NCBI GenBank assembly: GCA_949372645.1
Contig: CASIAP010000002.1
Coordinates: forward strand, 1-64,000
DNA from: Candidatus Poseidoniaceae archaeon
GTDB taxonomy: Archaea; Thermoplasmatota; Poseidoniia; Poseidoniales; Poseidoniaceae
Direction: 5' to 3'
DNA: 64,000 nt
Positions 33,336-42,726 of the stretch are shown piece by piece; the stretch's first letter is position 1, and each line of letters opens with the position of its first letter. The notes beneath the pieces were generated by a model. That model had not been told where the DNA came from. It ran no database searches and was given only the letters and a program-made list of their open reading frames with translations. Both the position numbers and the translations under genes were made by a program.

Positions 33336-33802
33336 GTTGGATTGTCGTACGAGCACGAAGTAACGTCGGTGTTGAACGCCGTATCAAAGATACAATGTTG
33401 CACATGAACTTGACGAAGGTCAATCACGCTGTGATTATCCCAGATAATGAGCAATACCGTGGTATGCTTCAAAAGGCCAAGGATTACATCACTTGGGGAG
33501 AAGCTACGCCTGAACTCGTCGAAATGATGCTTTCAGGTCGTGGCCGTATGGTCGGTGACTCTCCTTTGACGGATGCTCTTGTTGCTGAACATACAGATTA
33601 TACTGACATCAGTGCTTTCGCTAAGGCTATTGCTGCTGGTGAATCTACGGTCAAGGCAATTCCTGACCTAAAGAGAGTTTTCCGACTTCACCCACCTCGC
33701 GGTGCAAAAGGATGGGGCGGAATCAAGCGCTCCTTCGTCGTAGGTGGAGCACTCGGATCTCGAGGAAGTGAAATTGGTGCGCTCGTAGAGCGTATGATTT
33801 GA
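33332..33802 (+). CDS. rpl30: Ribosomal protein uL30
   Basis: A 156-residue archaeal uL30 (longer than bacterial L30). It has VRARSNVGVERRIKDTMLHMNL, split as DTMLHMNLTKVNHAV, and the closing FRLHPPRGAKGWGGIKRSFVVGGALG (GAKGWGGIKRSFVVGG). Overlaps the uS5 stop by four bases. Confidence 0.94.
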   Translation: MSWIVVRARSNVGVERRIKDTMLHMNLTKVNHAVIIPDNEQYRGMLQKAKDYITWGEATPELVEMMLSGRGRMVGDSPLTDALVAEHTDYTDISAFAKAIAAGESTVKAIPDLKRVFRLHPPRGAKGWGGIKRSFVVGGALGSRGSEIGALVERMI

Positions 33803-33812
33803 GGTGATTATG

Positions 33813-34229
33813 ATGGGTACAAAAGCAAACAAACATCGTGGACGAAACCGTTACCATGGACGTGGAAAGAAAGCTGGCCGTGGTGCTGGTAAGCGTGGTG
33901 GACGTGGACTTGCTGGTATTAACAAGCACCGTGTCATGACCCGTATCAAGTACATGCCAAACCATTGGGGTATGCACGGTTTCAACCGTCATCCAACACT
34001 TCGTACTGTTTTCGTTACTGTAAATGTCAGTCAACTTGAAGACATGGCAAAAGGTAGCGATACCATTGATTTGACCGAACTTGGAATCGATAAGATTCTC
34101 GGTAGTGGCCGAATTAACTCTGCTCTAAATGTGGTTGTTCAAGAAGCAAGCGCCCGAGCAATTGAAAAGATTGAAGCCGCAGGTGGAAGCATCGATGTCG
34201 GTAACGATCGTCAAAGTGATGAAGACTGA
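33813..34229 (+). CDS. rpl15: Ribosomal protein uL15
   Basis: A 138-residue archaeal uL15. The start is one of two tandem ATGs (33810 or 33813); 33813 gives the six-base spacing from GAGGTG seen in this operon. Conserved parts are the GRGKKAGRGAGKRGGRG tail-like start that threads 23S rRNA, KYMPNHWGMHGFNR and LGIDKILGSGRIN. It is followed 28 nt later by secY. Confidence 0.94.
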   Translation: MGTKANKHRGRNRYHGRGKKAGRGAGKRGGRGLAGINKHRVMTRIKYMPNHWGMHGFNRHPTLRTVFVTVNVSQLEDMAKGSDTIDLTELGIDKILGSGRINSALNVVVQEASARAIEKIEAAGGSIDVGNDRQSDED

Positions 34230-34257
34230 TTCACGAATCACATAAGGAGGAATAACG

Positions 34258-36195
34258 ATGAAACATAAGCAAATGCCAATTGCAGTAGCAGTAACGGGTC
34301 TTCTCTATTGGGGACTTCTTGTGTATTGGGTTTCAGACGATCTCAAAGCCGGTATGGATACTCTTGCAGGCGAAGCAGCTATTTTTGGTCTTGTTTTCTC
34401 AGTTATTTACGTTGGTTATCTCTTAGCATGTCTCAAAATTGACATCCCTGAAGGTATGAAAACCATGCCGATTGTTGGCCGATATGGTAAGTTACTTGGA
34501 TGGCTTGCAATGCTTGGATTTGCAGCTTGGTATGTTCGCCCATCAGCATGGGGCGGCTATGACGAAGGTGTCGGTTTCTTCCTTGTAGGTATCTGTTTAC
34601 TTGGTTTTGGTGCTGCAGCAATCCTCACATGTTTCATGTGGAGTGGAGACAAGAGCAGTCGTCTTTACGCTCTACGTCGCTTCGTCGATGTTTATCCAAC
34701 CATCACCAAGCCAGAACGCCACGTTCGATTCAACGAAAAGATGTGGACGACAACCTTCGTTCTCATTATTTACTTCGCTATGACTAACGTCATGTTGTAT
34801 GGACTTTCTGGACAAGCTCTTGACTTGTTCAGTGGTTTCCGTTCGATTATGGCTGGTGCATCTGGAACCATTATGCATTTGGGTATTGGGCCAATCGTTA
34901 CCGGTTCCATTATCATGCAATTGTTCGCTGGTGCAAAGATTATCCGATTGGACTTGAGTGACTCTGAAGACAAGGCAATGTATCAGGGTGTTCAGAAACT
35001 TTTGGTTCTCATTATGATACCTATTGAATCGATTCCGCAAACCTACGGTTTCCTTGACCCTCAAGAATTTTTGATTGACTCCTATGGGTTGGGTTGGGCA
35101 AACTTTGTGATTGTAGCTCAACTCTTTGCTGGTTCATACCTCGTGTTCTTACTTGATGAATTAGTCAGTAAGTGGGGTATCGGTTCTGGTATTTCCTTAT
35201 TCATCGCAGCTGGTGTAGCTCAATCGACATTCGTAGGAACCCTCTCTCCTCTACCAACGACCTCTGGAGTTCCTTATTCTCTTCAAAACCCACCGTCAGG
35301 GACTTTACCGATGATTTTCTATATGTTCCGTGAAGCGACGAACGGTGAAATGATTTCGAACAATGGTTTCGAACAGATCTTACTGACGCACGTCAATCCT
35401 GTGGCAGCATTGTTTTCATCCGTCGTAGTGTTCCTTGTCGTTGCGTTTGCAGAATCAAGTAAACTCGAATTGCCATTGACTCATGGAAAGGTCAGAGGTC
35501 ATCGTGGTAAATACCCGATCCGTTTGGTCTATGCATCGAACATTCCAGTTATTTTGATGGCGGCACTTCTTGCAAACATCAACATGTTTTCTCTCTTGTT
35601 CTGGAGCCACCCTACTCTCTCTCAAACTCCAATTCTTGGGCGTAACGGTTGGATGAGTGCCTCGGATTATATCGGGACGTATGAGGCAGGTCAAACGACT
35701 GCTTCGGGAGGGTTTGCCTGGTATGCGAGCATGGTCAATGGTGTCAACGACTGGCTGATGCCTCTTTTGAATCAAACGGGGGACGTATTTGGGCATAGTT
35801 TGACACAAATAATGGTTCACGTCATCTTCTATGTCGCTTTGATGACGGTCGGTTCAATGGTTTTCGCGAAGTTTTGGATCGATACGACCAACATGGGTAC
35901 GAAGGACGTAGCCAAGCAAATTGAACGAACTGGAATGCAAATTCCAGGTTTCCGTAAGAATCCTAAGATTTTAGAAAAGATTCTTGAAAATTATATTCCA
36001 CCAGTCACCTACTTTTCAGGTGCTTTCGTCGGATTACTCGCCGCAGGTGCTGATTTACTCGGAACGGTAGGTAATGCTTCTGGAACCGGTCTTTTACTCG
36101 CCGTAGGTATCATTCTAAGGACCTATGAGCAGATTCAGAAGGAACAGGCTATGGAAATGCATCCAATGATACGCCAGTTCTTCGGTGCTGACTGA
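34258..36195 (+). CDS. secY: Preprotein translocase SecY with extra four-helix N-terminal domain
   Basis: A 645-residue protein. From about residue 141 it is a full SecY: FVDVYPTITKPERHVRFNEK, plug-region GTIMHLGIGPIVTGSIIMQL, KWGIGSGISLFIAAGV and the C-terminal GTGLLLAVGIILRTYEQI. SecY is the channel of the Sec system. Archaeal SecY is normally about 430-490 residues; here residues 1-130 hold four more predicted membrane helices (VTGLLYWGLLVYWV, AAIFGLVFSVIYVGYLLACL, LLGWLAMLGFAAWYV, GFFLVGICLLGFGAAAILTC). The AAGGAGGAATAACG ribosome site supports this start. A recombination of two genes is unlikely because the frame is continuous. What the extra helices do is unknown. Confidence 0.94.
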   Translation: MKHKQMPIAVAVTGLLYWGLLVYWVSDDLKAGMDTLAGEAAIFGLVFSVIYVGYLLACLKIDIPEGMKTMPIVGRYGKLLGWLAMLGFAAWYVRPSAWGGYDEGVGFFLVGICLLGFGAAAILTCFMWSGDKSSRLYALRRFVDVYPTITKPERHVRFNEKMWTTTFVLIIYFAMTNVMLYGLSGQALDLFSGFRSIMAGASGTIMHLGIGPIVTGSIIMQLFAGAKIIRLDLSDSEDKAMYQGVQKLLVLIMIPIESIPQTYGFLDPQEFLIDSYGLGWANFVIVAQLFAGSYLVFLLDELVSKWGIGSGISLFIAAGVAQSTFVGTLSPLPTTSGVPYSLQNPPSGTLPMIFYMFREATNGEMISNNGFEQILLTHVNPVAALFSSVVVFLVVAFAESSKLELPLTHGKVRGHRGKYPIRLVYASNIPVILMAALLANINMFSLLFWSHPTLSQTPILGRNGWMSASDYIGTYEAGQTTASGGFAWYASMVNGVNDWLMPLLNQTGDVFGHSLTQIMVHVIFYVALMTVGSMVFAKFWIDTTNMGTKDVAKQIERTGMQIPGFRKNPKILEKILENYIPPVTYFSGAFVGLLAAGADLLGTVGNASGTGLLLAVGIILRTYEQIQKEQAMEMHPMIRQFFGAD

Positions 36196-36459
36196 AACGA
36201 ATACGCATTGAAGAGAGTGTTTCAGTCACACGAGTGACTGCTCTTGACTTCAACTTGTCACTCAAGTGCTGACTGATTTGGCCTTGCCAAATCATTCGCT
36301 GGCTGAATTGTAACACTGCTTGATGGATGTTCAGCCATGCTGACTGAAACGAATACGCATTGAAGAGAGTGTTTCAGTCACACGAGTGACTGCTCTTGAT
36401 TTCAACTTGTCACACGAGTGACAGCTCTTGATTTCAACTTGTCACTCAAGTGCTGACTG
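36186..36459. repeat. Duplicated hairpin-rich repeat after secY
   Basis: A block that starts TGCTGACTGAAACG inside the secY stop region (36186-36275) recurs at 36338-36459. The shared part includes inverted repeats: GACTGAAAC/GTTTCAGTC, GTCAC(ACGA)GTGAC and CACTCAAGTG. The second copy holds an internal tandem duplication of about 32 bases (CACACGAGTGAC..GCTCTTGATTTCAACTTG). Between the copies are two more hairpins, GATTTGG-CCTTG-CCAAATC (36274-36294) and GGCTGAA/TTCAGCC (36301-36336). Functions could be mRNA 3'-end formation for the ribosomal operon, protein binding or a repeat-driven recombination point. No protein-coding frame fits this 345-nt gap. Confidence 0.8.
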
Positions 36460-36511
36460 GAATTGATAAGCGTCCGATTTTCAGCTCTCTACTGTTTTGT
36501 CCGGTGAATAA

Positions 36512-36517
36512 TTTATA
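36512..36517 (+). promoter_or_regulatory. TATA box for the calcium-repeat protein gene
   Basis: TTTATA lies 24-29 nt before the ATG at 36541, the right distance for a leaderless archaeal transcript. Confidence 0.6.
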
Positions 36518-36540
36518 GTCTCCATCGGGAATCTTTTCCT

Positions 36541-38406
36541 ATGACTGCTGAACAATCTTCTTCTCCATGGCAGAAATCCGGTTCAAATCCCTCAGCTCCG
36601 CCTCAATTAGTGCTCAATTTACCTTCAAAAGGCGTCTCTATTGGACTCTTTATTTTTGCAACTATCGTCGTTTTTATTGCTCTTGGATTGGTTTTTGCAA
36701 CGACCTTTTCGACCGAGTCAATCGCTTCTACTCTGGATACAGATGATGATGGATATCTCGACCGAGATGACGCATTTCCGAATGATTCTACTGAATGGCG
36801 AGATTCTGATTTTGACGGTAAGGGTGATAATAAAGATCTCGATGATGATGGAGATGGCTATTCCGACTTTGATGAGTCGAAACGTTGTCTTGCCCATACA
36901 GATCCTCTCGATTACCAAGATGTCCCATTAGATACTGATGGAGACGGGCTTTGCAACACTATTGATCTTGATGATGATGGTGATGGCTTTTCTGATGAGC
37001 TCGATGTATTTCCAATGGATTCTTCAGAGTGGTATGATACAGATGGTGATGGGATTGGAAACACCCTTGATTCTGATGATGACAACGATGGTTATCCTGA
37101 CGCTTTCGATGATTTACCACTTGACCCAACGGATTGGTCAGACCTTGATGGCGATGGTCTGGGTGATATTATCGACACCGATGATGATGGCGATACATAC
37201 CATGACTTTGTCGATGAATTTCCTCGCGACAGCACTGAATGGATTGATTTTGACGGGGATGGAATAGGCGATAATAGCGATTTGGATGATGATGATGATG
37301 GTGTTTCCGATGATATGGATGCCAACGATCATTCAGATTCTGCTTTATCTCTCACGATTCATTCATTTACCCTTCTTGAGTCCTTAGACTTCCTTGATGA
37401 TTATTCTGAAATCTATTTTTGTATTGAAGTGAACGAAGTAAACATTGGATGTTCTCCAACTGGTGAAGAGGATAATTTCTACACGATGACCACAGATATT
37501 GAAGTGACTTTTGAGTATGAATTTTTCTATGATCTGCCTGAGCAAAACTCTCTTCATGAGATTCAAATTCTTGTGTGGGATTCGGACCCATTCATCGACG
37601 ATTCTGTTGATATTAATGTCGACAGTGACCTTGATGCATATGTGTTCTATATCAATAGCAGTGTGGCGAATGTCGGCGAAGAACACGCACTTACTGTGTC
37701 GGGTATTGGCGATAATAATGGTTATGATGGAGTGCTCGACTTTTCCTACGAATTCCAAGATTTACGGGTCATGAATGAGCCTCTTTTTGATTGGGTTTTT
37801 GACTTTAAAGCGTACAGCATTTCACTTGATTTTGATTACTCATTGTATCGCACTTTCAAACTCTACGATCATTCGACATATTCTTGGGCAGATTACCAAC
37901 GTTTTGTAACTCCAAATGAGGCATATGTGCAGGACCTTGGCATTGAATTACGCGATATGGCTTTAGAGAATGGATATACCTCGGAACTCGAAATTGCCAA
38001 CTTTATACTGGCATTTGTCGGAGGGATTCCGTATCAATTCGATATTGATGGAATGGGTGTGAATGAGTATCCGAAATATCCGATCGAAATGCTTTGGGAG
38101 CATGCGGGGGATTGCGAAGACGCAGCCTCACTGTATATCTCCTTGATCGAATCTATCGGTTATGACGGTATTTTGATTCTTCTCTTGGTGAAGTCCAGCG
38201 ATAGTGAAGATTGGGGTGGCCATGCAATGCCAGGTATCCATATTCCAAATTATACCGGTGGGGAAGGTGTCGAATTGGACGATCCGGAAAAGTCTTCAAA
38301 GACCTTCTTCTTTGCAGAAGCAACGGCTTGGTATGACGGTTATTCGGGTGTAGGAGTCAACGGATGGTACGATATGAAAGATATTCATATGTATGATATT
38401 GAATGA
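36541..38406 (+). CDS. Membrane-anchored protein with thrombospondin-3-type calcium repeats and transglutaminase-like domain
   Basis: A 621-residue protein. One membrane helix (residues 32-56) follows a short cytoplasmic tail. Residues about 64-270 hold tandem thrombospondin type 3 repeats, DxDxDGxxD units such as DTDGDGIGNTLDSDDDNDG and DLDGDGLGDIIDTDDDGD, spaced by FP..STEW linkers; these bind calcium and form stiff rods. A beta-rich region follows. The C-terminal part has GDCED with C525, then GGHAMPG with H561 and an acidic residue near 593, the Cys-His-Asp/Glu layout of transglutaminase-like cysteine peptidases. The product is thus an external rod tipped with a likely cysteine peptidase or crosslinker. 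The repeat DNA also gives spurious open frames on both strands. Confidence 0.8.
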   Translation: MTAEQSSSPWQKSGSNPSAPPQLVLNLPSKGVSIGLFIFATIVVFIALGLVFATTFSTESIASTLDTDDDGYLDRDDAFPNDSTEWRDSDFDGKGDNKDLDDDGDGYSDFDESKRCLAHTDPLDYQDVPLDTDGDGLCNTIDLDDDGDGFSDELDVFPMDSSEWYDTDGDGIGNTLDSDDDNDGYPDAFDDLPLDPTDWSDLDGDGLGDIIDTDDDGDTYHDFVDEFPRDSTEWIDFDGDGIGDNSDLDDDDDGVSDDMDANDHSDSALSLTIHSFTLLESLDFLDDYSEIYFCIEVNEVNIGCSPTGEEDNFYTMTTDIEVTFEYEFFYDLPEQNSLHEIQILVWDSDPFIDDSVDINVDSDLDAYVFYINSSVANVGEEHALTVSGIGDNNGYDGVLDFSYEFQDLRVMNEPLFDWVFDFKAYSISLDFDYSLYRTFKLYDHSTYSWADYQRFVTPNEAYVQDLGIELRDMALENGYTSELEIANFILAFVGGIPYQFDIDGMGVNEYPKYPIEMLWEHAGDCEDAASLYISLIESIGYDGILILLLVKSSDSEDWGGHAMPGIHIPNYTGGEGVELDDPEKSSKTFFFAEATAWYDGYSGVGVNGWYDMKDIHMYDIE

Positions 38407-38521
38407 AGTTTGCCGCCCGTTTGACATCGAATAGCAAATCTTTAGCCGAGTATGGATGTTTTTGAAGGTTAATTGCGGCTCAGTCCGCCTTTTTCACCGC
38501 CCGTGCCGAGAGGGTACGTTG

Positions 38522-38550
38522 ATATATGGGAGGTAAGTGGCAAGGTTGCT
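38522..38550 (+). promoter_or_regulatory. Promoter of the 16S rRNA gene, sharing a 29-nt element with the ribosomal protein operon
   Basis: ATATAT followed by GGGAGGTAAG, TGGCA and AGGTTGCT. It differs at three of 29 positions from 21805-21833. The TATA box is about 290 nt before mature 16S, which allows a long pre-rRNA leader. Confidence 0.7.
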
Positions 38551-38814
38551 TGCGTAGTTGAGAACGGCGTTGGCGGCTGAGTCTTCGGACGATGACCGTC
38601 GCCATCCTCTTGACACGTGAAGCCGAAGCTATTGCGATCTTGAGAAACCTTCCCCCACGGAAGCTCGCTCTTGGTCAGGTAGGTGATCGAGATTATGACG
38701 TATTTTTGTGTAAGAAGCATAAGTGCATTATACTCTCGCCAATTTTTTTAGGACAGTAATTCAATTTCAATAAATGAATTTGCGACAAGTAGCCTAAGGA
38801 TCATAACAAGAGAA
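38551..38814 (+). ncRNA. 16S pre-rRNA leader with hairpins
   Basis: This stretch has no plausible protein gene. It contains a hairpin with a UUCG tetraloop (38572-38603, GTC-TTCG-GAC at the tip, GGCG/CGCC at the base) and CTTCC-CCCAC-GGAAG (38649-38663), then an AT-rich part with a T7 run (38746-38752). The leader is expected to be removed during 16S maturation. A second, weaker promoter near TTATACTC (38730s) is possible. Confidence 0.5.
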
Positions 38815-40279
<1,465 letters not shown>

Positions 40280-40288
40280 AAGAAAAAC

Positions 40289-40333
40289 GGAGGCTGGAGC
40301 TCTTTGTCGAGCTCCAGTCTCCACCCTTTTTTT
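40289..40333 (+). terminator. Strong hairpin plus T7 terminator after 16S rRNA
   Basis: GGAGGCTGGAGCTC pairs with GAGCTCCAGTCTCC around TTTGTC (40289-40322), followed within a few bases by seven T residues (40327-40333). Starting nine bases after mature 16S, it should end the transcript there and separate 16S from any 23S gene. Confidence 0.85.
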
Positions 40334-40489
40334 ACTCCTATGGCAGTTTACTTTTTACACCGGTTGTATGTTTCGTATGTAGCTCTCTTCTTTTAGTGAG
40401 GCTACGCACGAATGCTGACGTATCTCGATCACTTCATCTCTCTTCACAGTCATCCCTCAGGAATACTTGTGAAATGATACTTTCTAAAC

Positions 40490-41383
40490 TCAATCAATCC
40501 CTGCGATGTCCTCGAGGCTCTCCTTCATTGTTCGTCGGAAGGTGAGGAGATGCAGTTTCGGTGCTTCTGCATTCACTGTAATGGTGGCTCCTCTATTGAA
40601 ATGTACTTCATCCCAGCCATCTGGTACAATGTATCCACGATGCATATCCGATGTGATTGTGGTCGATTGTTCTGTCCAATCCATCCATGACCAGGGCATT
40701 CCTTCTCGCTCAGCTGGAGCAATGTCTCGTGCTAGTACAAAATAGTGAGTTGACTTTTGTTCATCCTTCACTCGCCGAAGCAATTTTTCAAGATCATCTT
40801 TACCTGCTGCATTGCTCAGCCAAGCACCTTGGCCCAGCCAAGTGGAAAAGAGCAATCCACTGCTCTGTTGAAGGCATTTTTCATCCCCTCTTCGGAGATG
40901 GTACTTACTCGGAGCGTATTGGTGCGTATTGGCAATCAATAAATCATTCATTGCTGGGTCTGTTGTGAATCTGTTTCCTGAAGTGGTGTCGATTATCGCC
41001 TGAAGTCGCGGGAGCTCATTGATGATTGCATTGCCATCGAGTGCCGTTTCCAAATCCTCCGCAAATGTGTCGAGATTGGAGCCCATGTAAAACCCAAAAC
41101 TCCCTTGAGGGTCTTCTGTTCGTGGATGAGAATTTATTCCCATCACAGGAGTGGACGCATCGATATTGTGGGATATACTTGTCAGTGTTCCATCTCCACC
41201 CAACACAAGTACGAAATCACGTCCAATGAAGTCGGCACGCCGTACTTGTTCTCGTGCACGAACATCGATCCGCATACCACCTCGTCGTTGACTTGATTCA
41301 TCCAGTGCTTTAGTCACTAAACCGAGGCTAACATCATGAACAGCCTCGAAGTTTTTTTTGTAGACCAGTAATATATCAGTCAT
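40490..41383 (-). CDS. nadK: NAD kinase
   Basis: A 297-residue NAD kinase, which makes NADP from NAD and ATP. The signature GGDGT is at residues 62-66 and a second family segment reads MNDLLIAN (the NDE-like motif), followed by LSNAAGKDD late in the chain. The overall form is closer to the NADK2/mitochondrial branch, without the extended basic region of bacterial NadK. It lies on the opposite strand from 16S rRNA and converges towards it. A divergent pair with the next gene shares the 41384-41488 region. A few sequence features (THQYAPSKYHLR) are lineage-specific; catalytic GGDGT is intact. Confidence 0.88.
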   Translation of the reverse strand: MTDILLVYKKNFEAVHDVSLGLVTKALDESSQRRGGMRIDVRAREQVRRADFIGRDFVLVLGGDGTLTSISHNIDASTPVMGINSHPRTEDPQGSFGFYMGSNLDTFAEDLETALDGNAIINELPRLQAIIDTTSGNRFTTDPAMNDLLIANTHQYAPSKYHLRRGDEKCLQQSSGLLFSTWLGQGAWLSNAAGKDDLEKLLRRVKDEQKSTHYFVLARDIAPAEREGMPWSWMDWTEQSTTITSDMHRGYIVPDGWDEVHFNRGATITVNAEAPKLHLLTFRRTMKESLEDIAGID

Positions 41384-41488
41384 TCAAAGCCTCCTTGGTA
41401 TTGCCAAGTGGTCCTCCCTCTTCAACACCACCATGGTCGGTGAACCTTGTGGACAAGGATTGATATGTAAGTCCGGATATCGTTATGT

Positions 41489-42157
41489 ATGCAACCGAAC
41501 CCTTGGGACGATGGAGAAGTTTCGATTCAAGACAGCGCTATTGCTGGAGATGTTCATACGGGGGCTACGATACACAATCACTCTCATGGTGTACAACCAA
41601 CTTCGGGGGCACCTCAGCCTGCATCACAAGTAATACCTCATGACTCCCTCATTGTCGGTGTTCCACAGAACATCACTCCCCACATGGGTCAACAAATTGT
41701 ATATTTACAACAACAATCATCAGCTCCAAAAGTGATTGGTATTTTCGTCATTATTTGGGGTGCTATTTCTTTCGTAGGGGCTCTTTTGAGTTTCCTTCCT
41801 GTTGAAGATCCGATGACGGGTGAAGAACTTGTCATCCCTACTTCGGTCATTTTAGTTGACGTGCTGCATTCAGTTGTGATTGGATCCATGAGTATTTTGG
41901 GGGGGTATTGGATGACTCAATACCAGAAAAAAGGAATTCATCTTGTATTGTTCAGCCTGATTCTTTCTTACGTACTTACGCTCTTGAGCGTCTTATTAGG
42001 AGGTGATGGAGGCTTGGGTGAACTTCTCGGAAGCGATTCAGCAGTCTTTACCCTTATTGCTGTGACGCAAGGCATTTGTTCTGTGATCTGTGGATTAATT
42101 GTGGCCATTCCTTTGATGACAGCATCCCACGGTCTTGATAATTCCTCTTTGTTTTAA
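41489..42157 (+). CDS. Four-helix membrane protein of unknown function with soluble N-terminal region
   Basis: A 222-residue protein. Residues 1-78 are polar and rich in Pro, His, Asn and Gly (MQPNPWDDGEVS then a GATIHNHSHGVQ segment), likely cytoplasmic and flexible. Four hydrophobic helices follow: about 82-103 (VIGIFVIIWGAISFVGALLS), 116-135, 145-168 and 184-212. It has no recognised catalytic motif. The gene is divergent from NAD kinase and is not obviously in an operon with the following YjbQ gene, which starts 42 nt later. Confidence 0.65.
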   Translation: MQPNPWDDGEVSIQDSAIAGDVHTGATIHNHSHGVQPTSGAPQPASQVIPHDSLIVGVPQNITPHMGQQIVYLQQQSSAPKVIGIFVIIWGAISFVGALLSFLPVEDPMTGEELVIPTSVILVDVLHSVVIGSMSILGGYWMTQYQKKGIHLVLFSLILSYVLTLLSVLLGGDGGLGELLGSDSAVFTLIAVTQGICSVICGLIVAIPLMTASHGLDNSSLF

Positions 42158-42198
42158 CAACTGAAATAATCAACAACTACCGACTCTTCAGTTGGGGT

Positions 42199-42696
42199 AT
42201 GGGCAAACTCATCACCGGTCAGGCAGCCACTTATGTCGAAGAATTATGGATAAACACCAATGAGCGTTATGAAATTCGCTGTATTACGCAAGAGGTTGAA
42301 CGCATCGTATCAGAAAGTGGTATTCATGACGGACTTGTACTTGTGAATCCCATGCATATCACAGCTTCATGCTACGTGAATGACCTTGAACGAGGTTTGC
42401 ATCATGATATCATGAAATGGCTTGAGAAGGTTGCACCTTTTTACGGTCGAGACGGTCGTGAAGGAGAGGAATACCATCACCATCGGACCGGAGAGGACAA
42501 TGGTGATGCTCATTTGAAACGCCAATTACTCGGCCAACAAGTCACGATGCCGGTCCGAGATGGGAAACTCCATCTTGGCACCTGGGAGCAAATACACTAT
42601 GCCGAATTTGATGGCTGCCGCGATAAACGGATACTTGTCAAAGTATTCGGAATTCTGGCACCTCGCTCTCAAAGTACCTCGGTTTACAGCAGATAA
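42199..42696 (+). CDS. YjbQ/UPF0047 family protein
   Basis: A 165-residue protein that matches the whole YjbQ/UPF0047 fold: GLVLVNPMHITASCYVND (usual form HTTA..INE), YHHHRTGEDNGDAHLKRQLLG, then VPV-like VTMPVRDGKLHLGTWEQI and EFDGCRDKRILVKVFG. The family is sometimes annotated as secondary thiamine-phosphate synthase; its main cellular role is uncertain. Histidines in HHH and AHL are candidates for metal binding. Normal length for the family (about 140-165). Confidence 0.9.
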   Translation: MGKLITGQAATYVEELWINTNERYEIRCITQEVERIVSESGIHDGLVLVNPMHITASCYVNDLERGLHHDIMKWLEKVAPFYGRDGREGEEYHHHRTGEDNGDAHLKRQLLGQQVTMPVRDGKLHLGTWEQIHYAEFDGCRDKRILVKVFGILAPRSQSTSVYSR

Positions 42697-42726
42697 GGCT
42701 TTACTACTCCTTGCTTTGGAACATTT

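Noticed and set aside
36186-36459. CRISPR array
   Set aside because: Only two long, unequal repeat copies with internal hairpins and no spacer pattern or cas genes.
36718-37332. Protein genes on both strands opposite the calcium-repeat region
   Set aside because: The DxDGD repeat DNA is rich in GAT triplets and opens frames in all phases; the products are low-complexity and lack starts with ribosome sites.
38469-38720. Minus-strand protein gene upstream of 16S
   Set aside because: It spans the rRNA promoter and hairpin-rich leader, and its composition is not protein-like.
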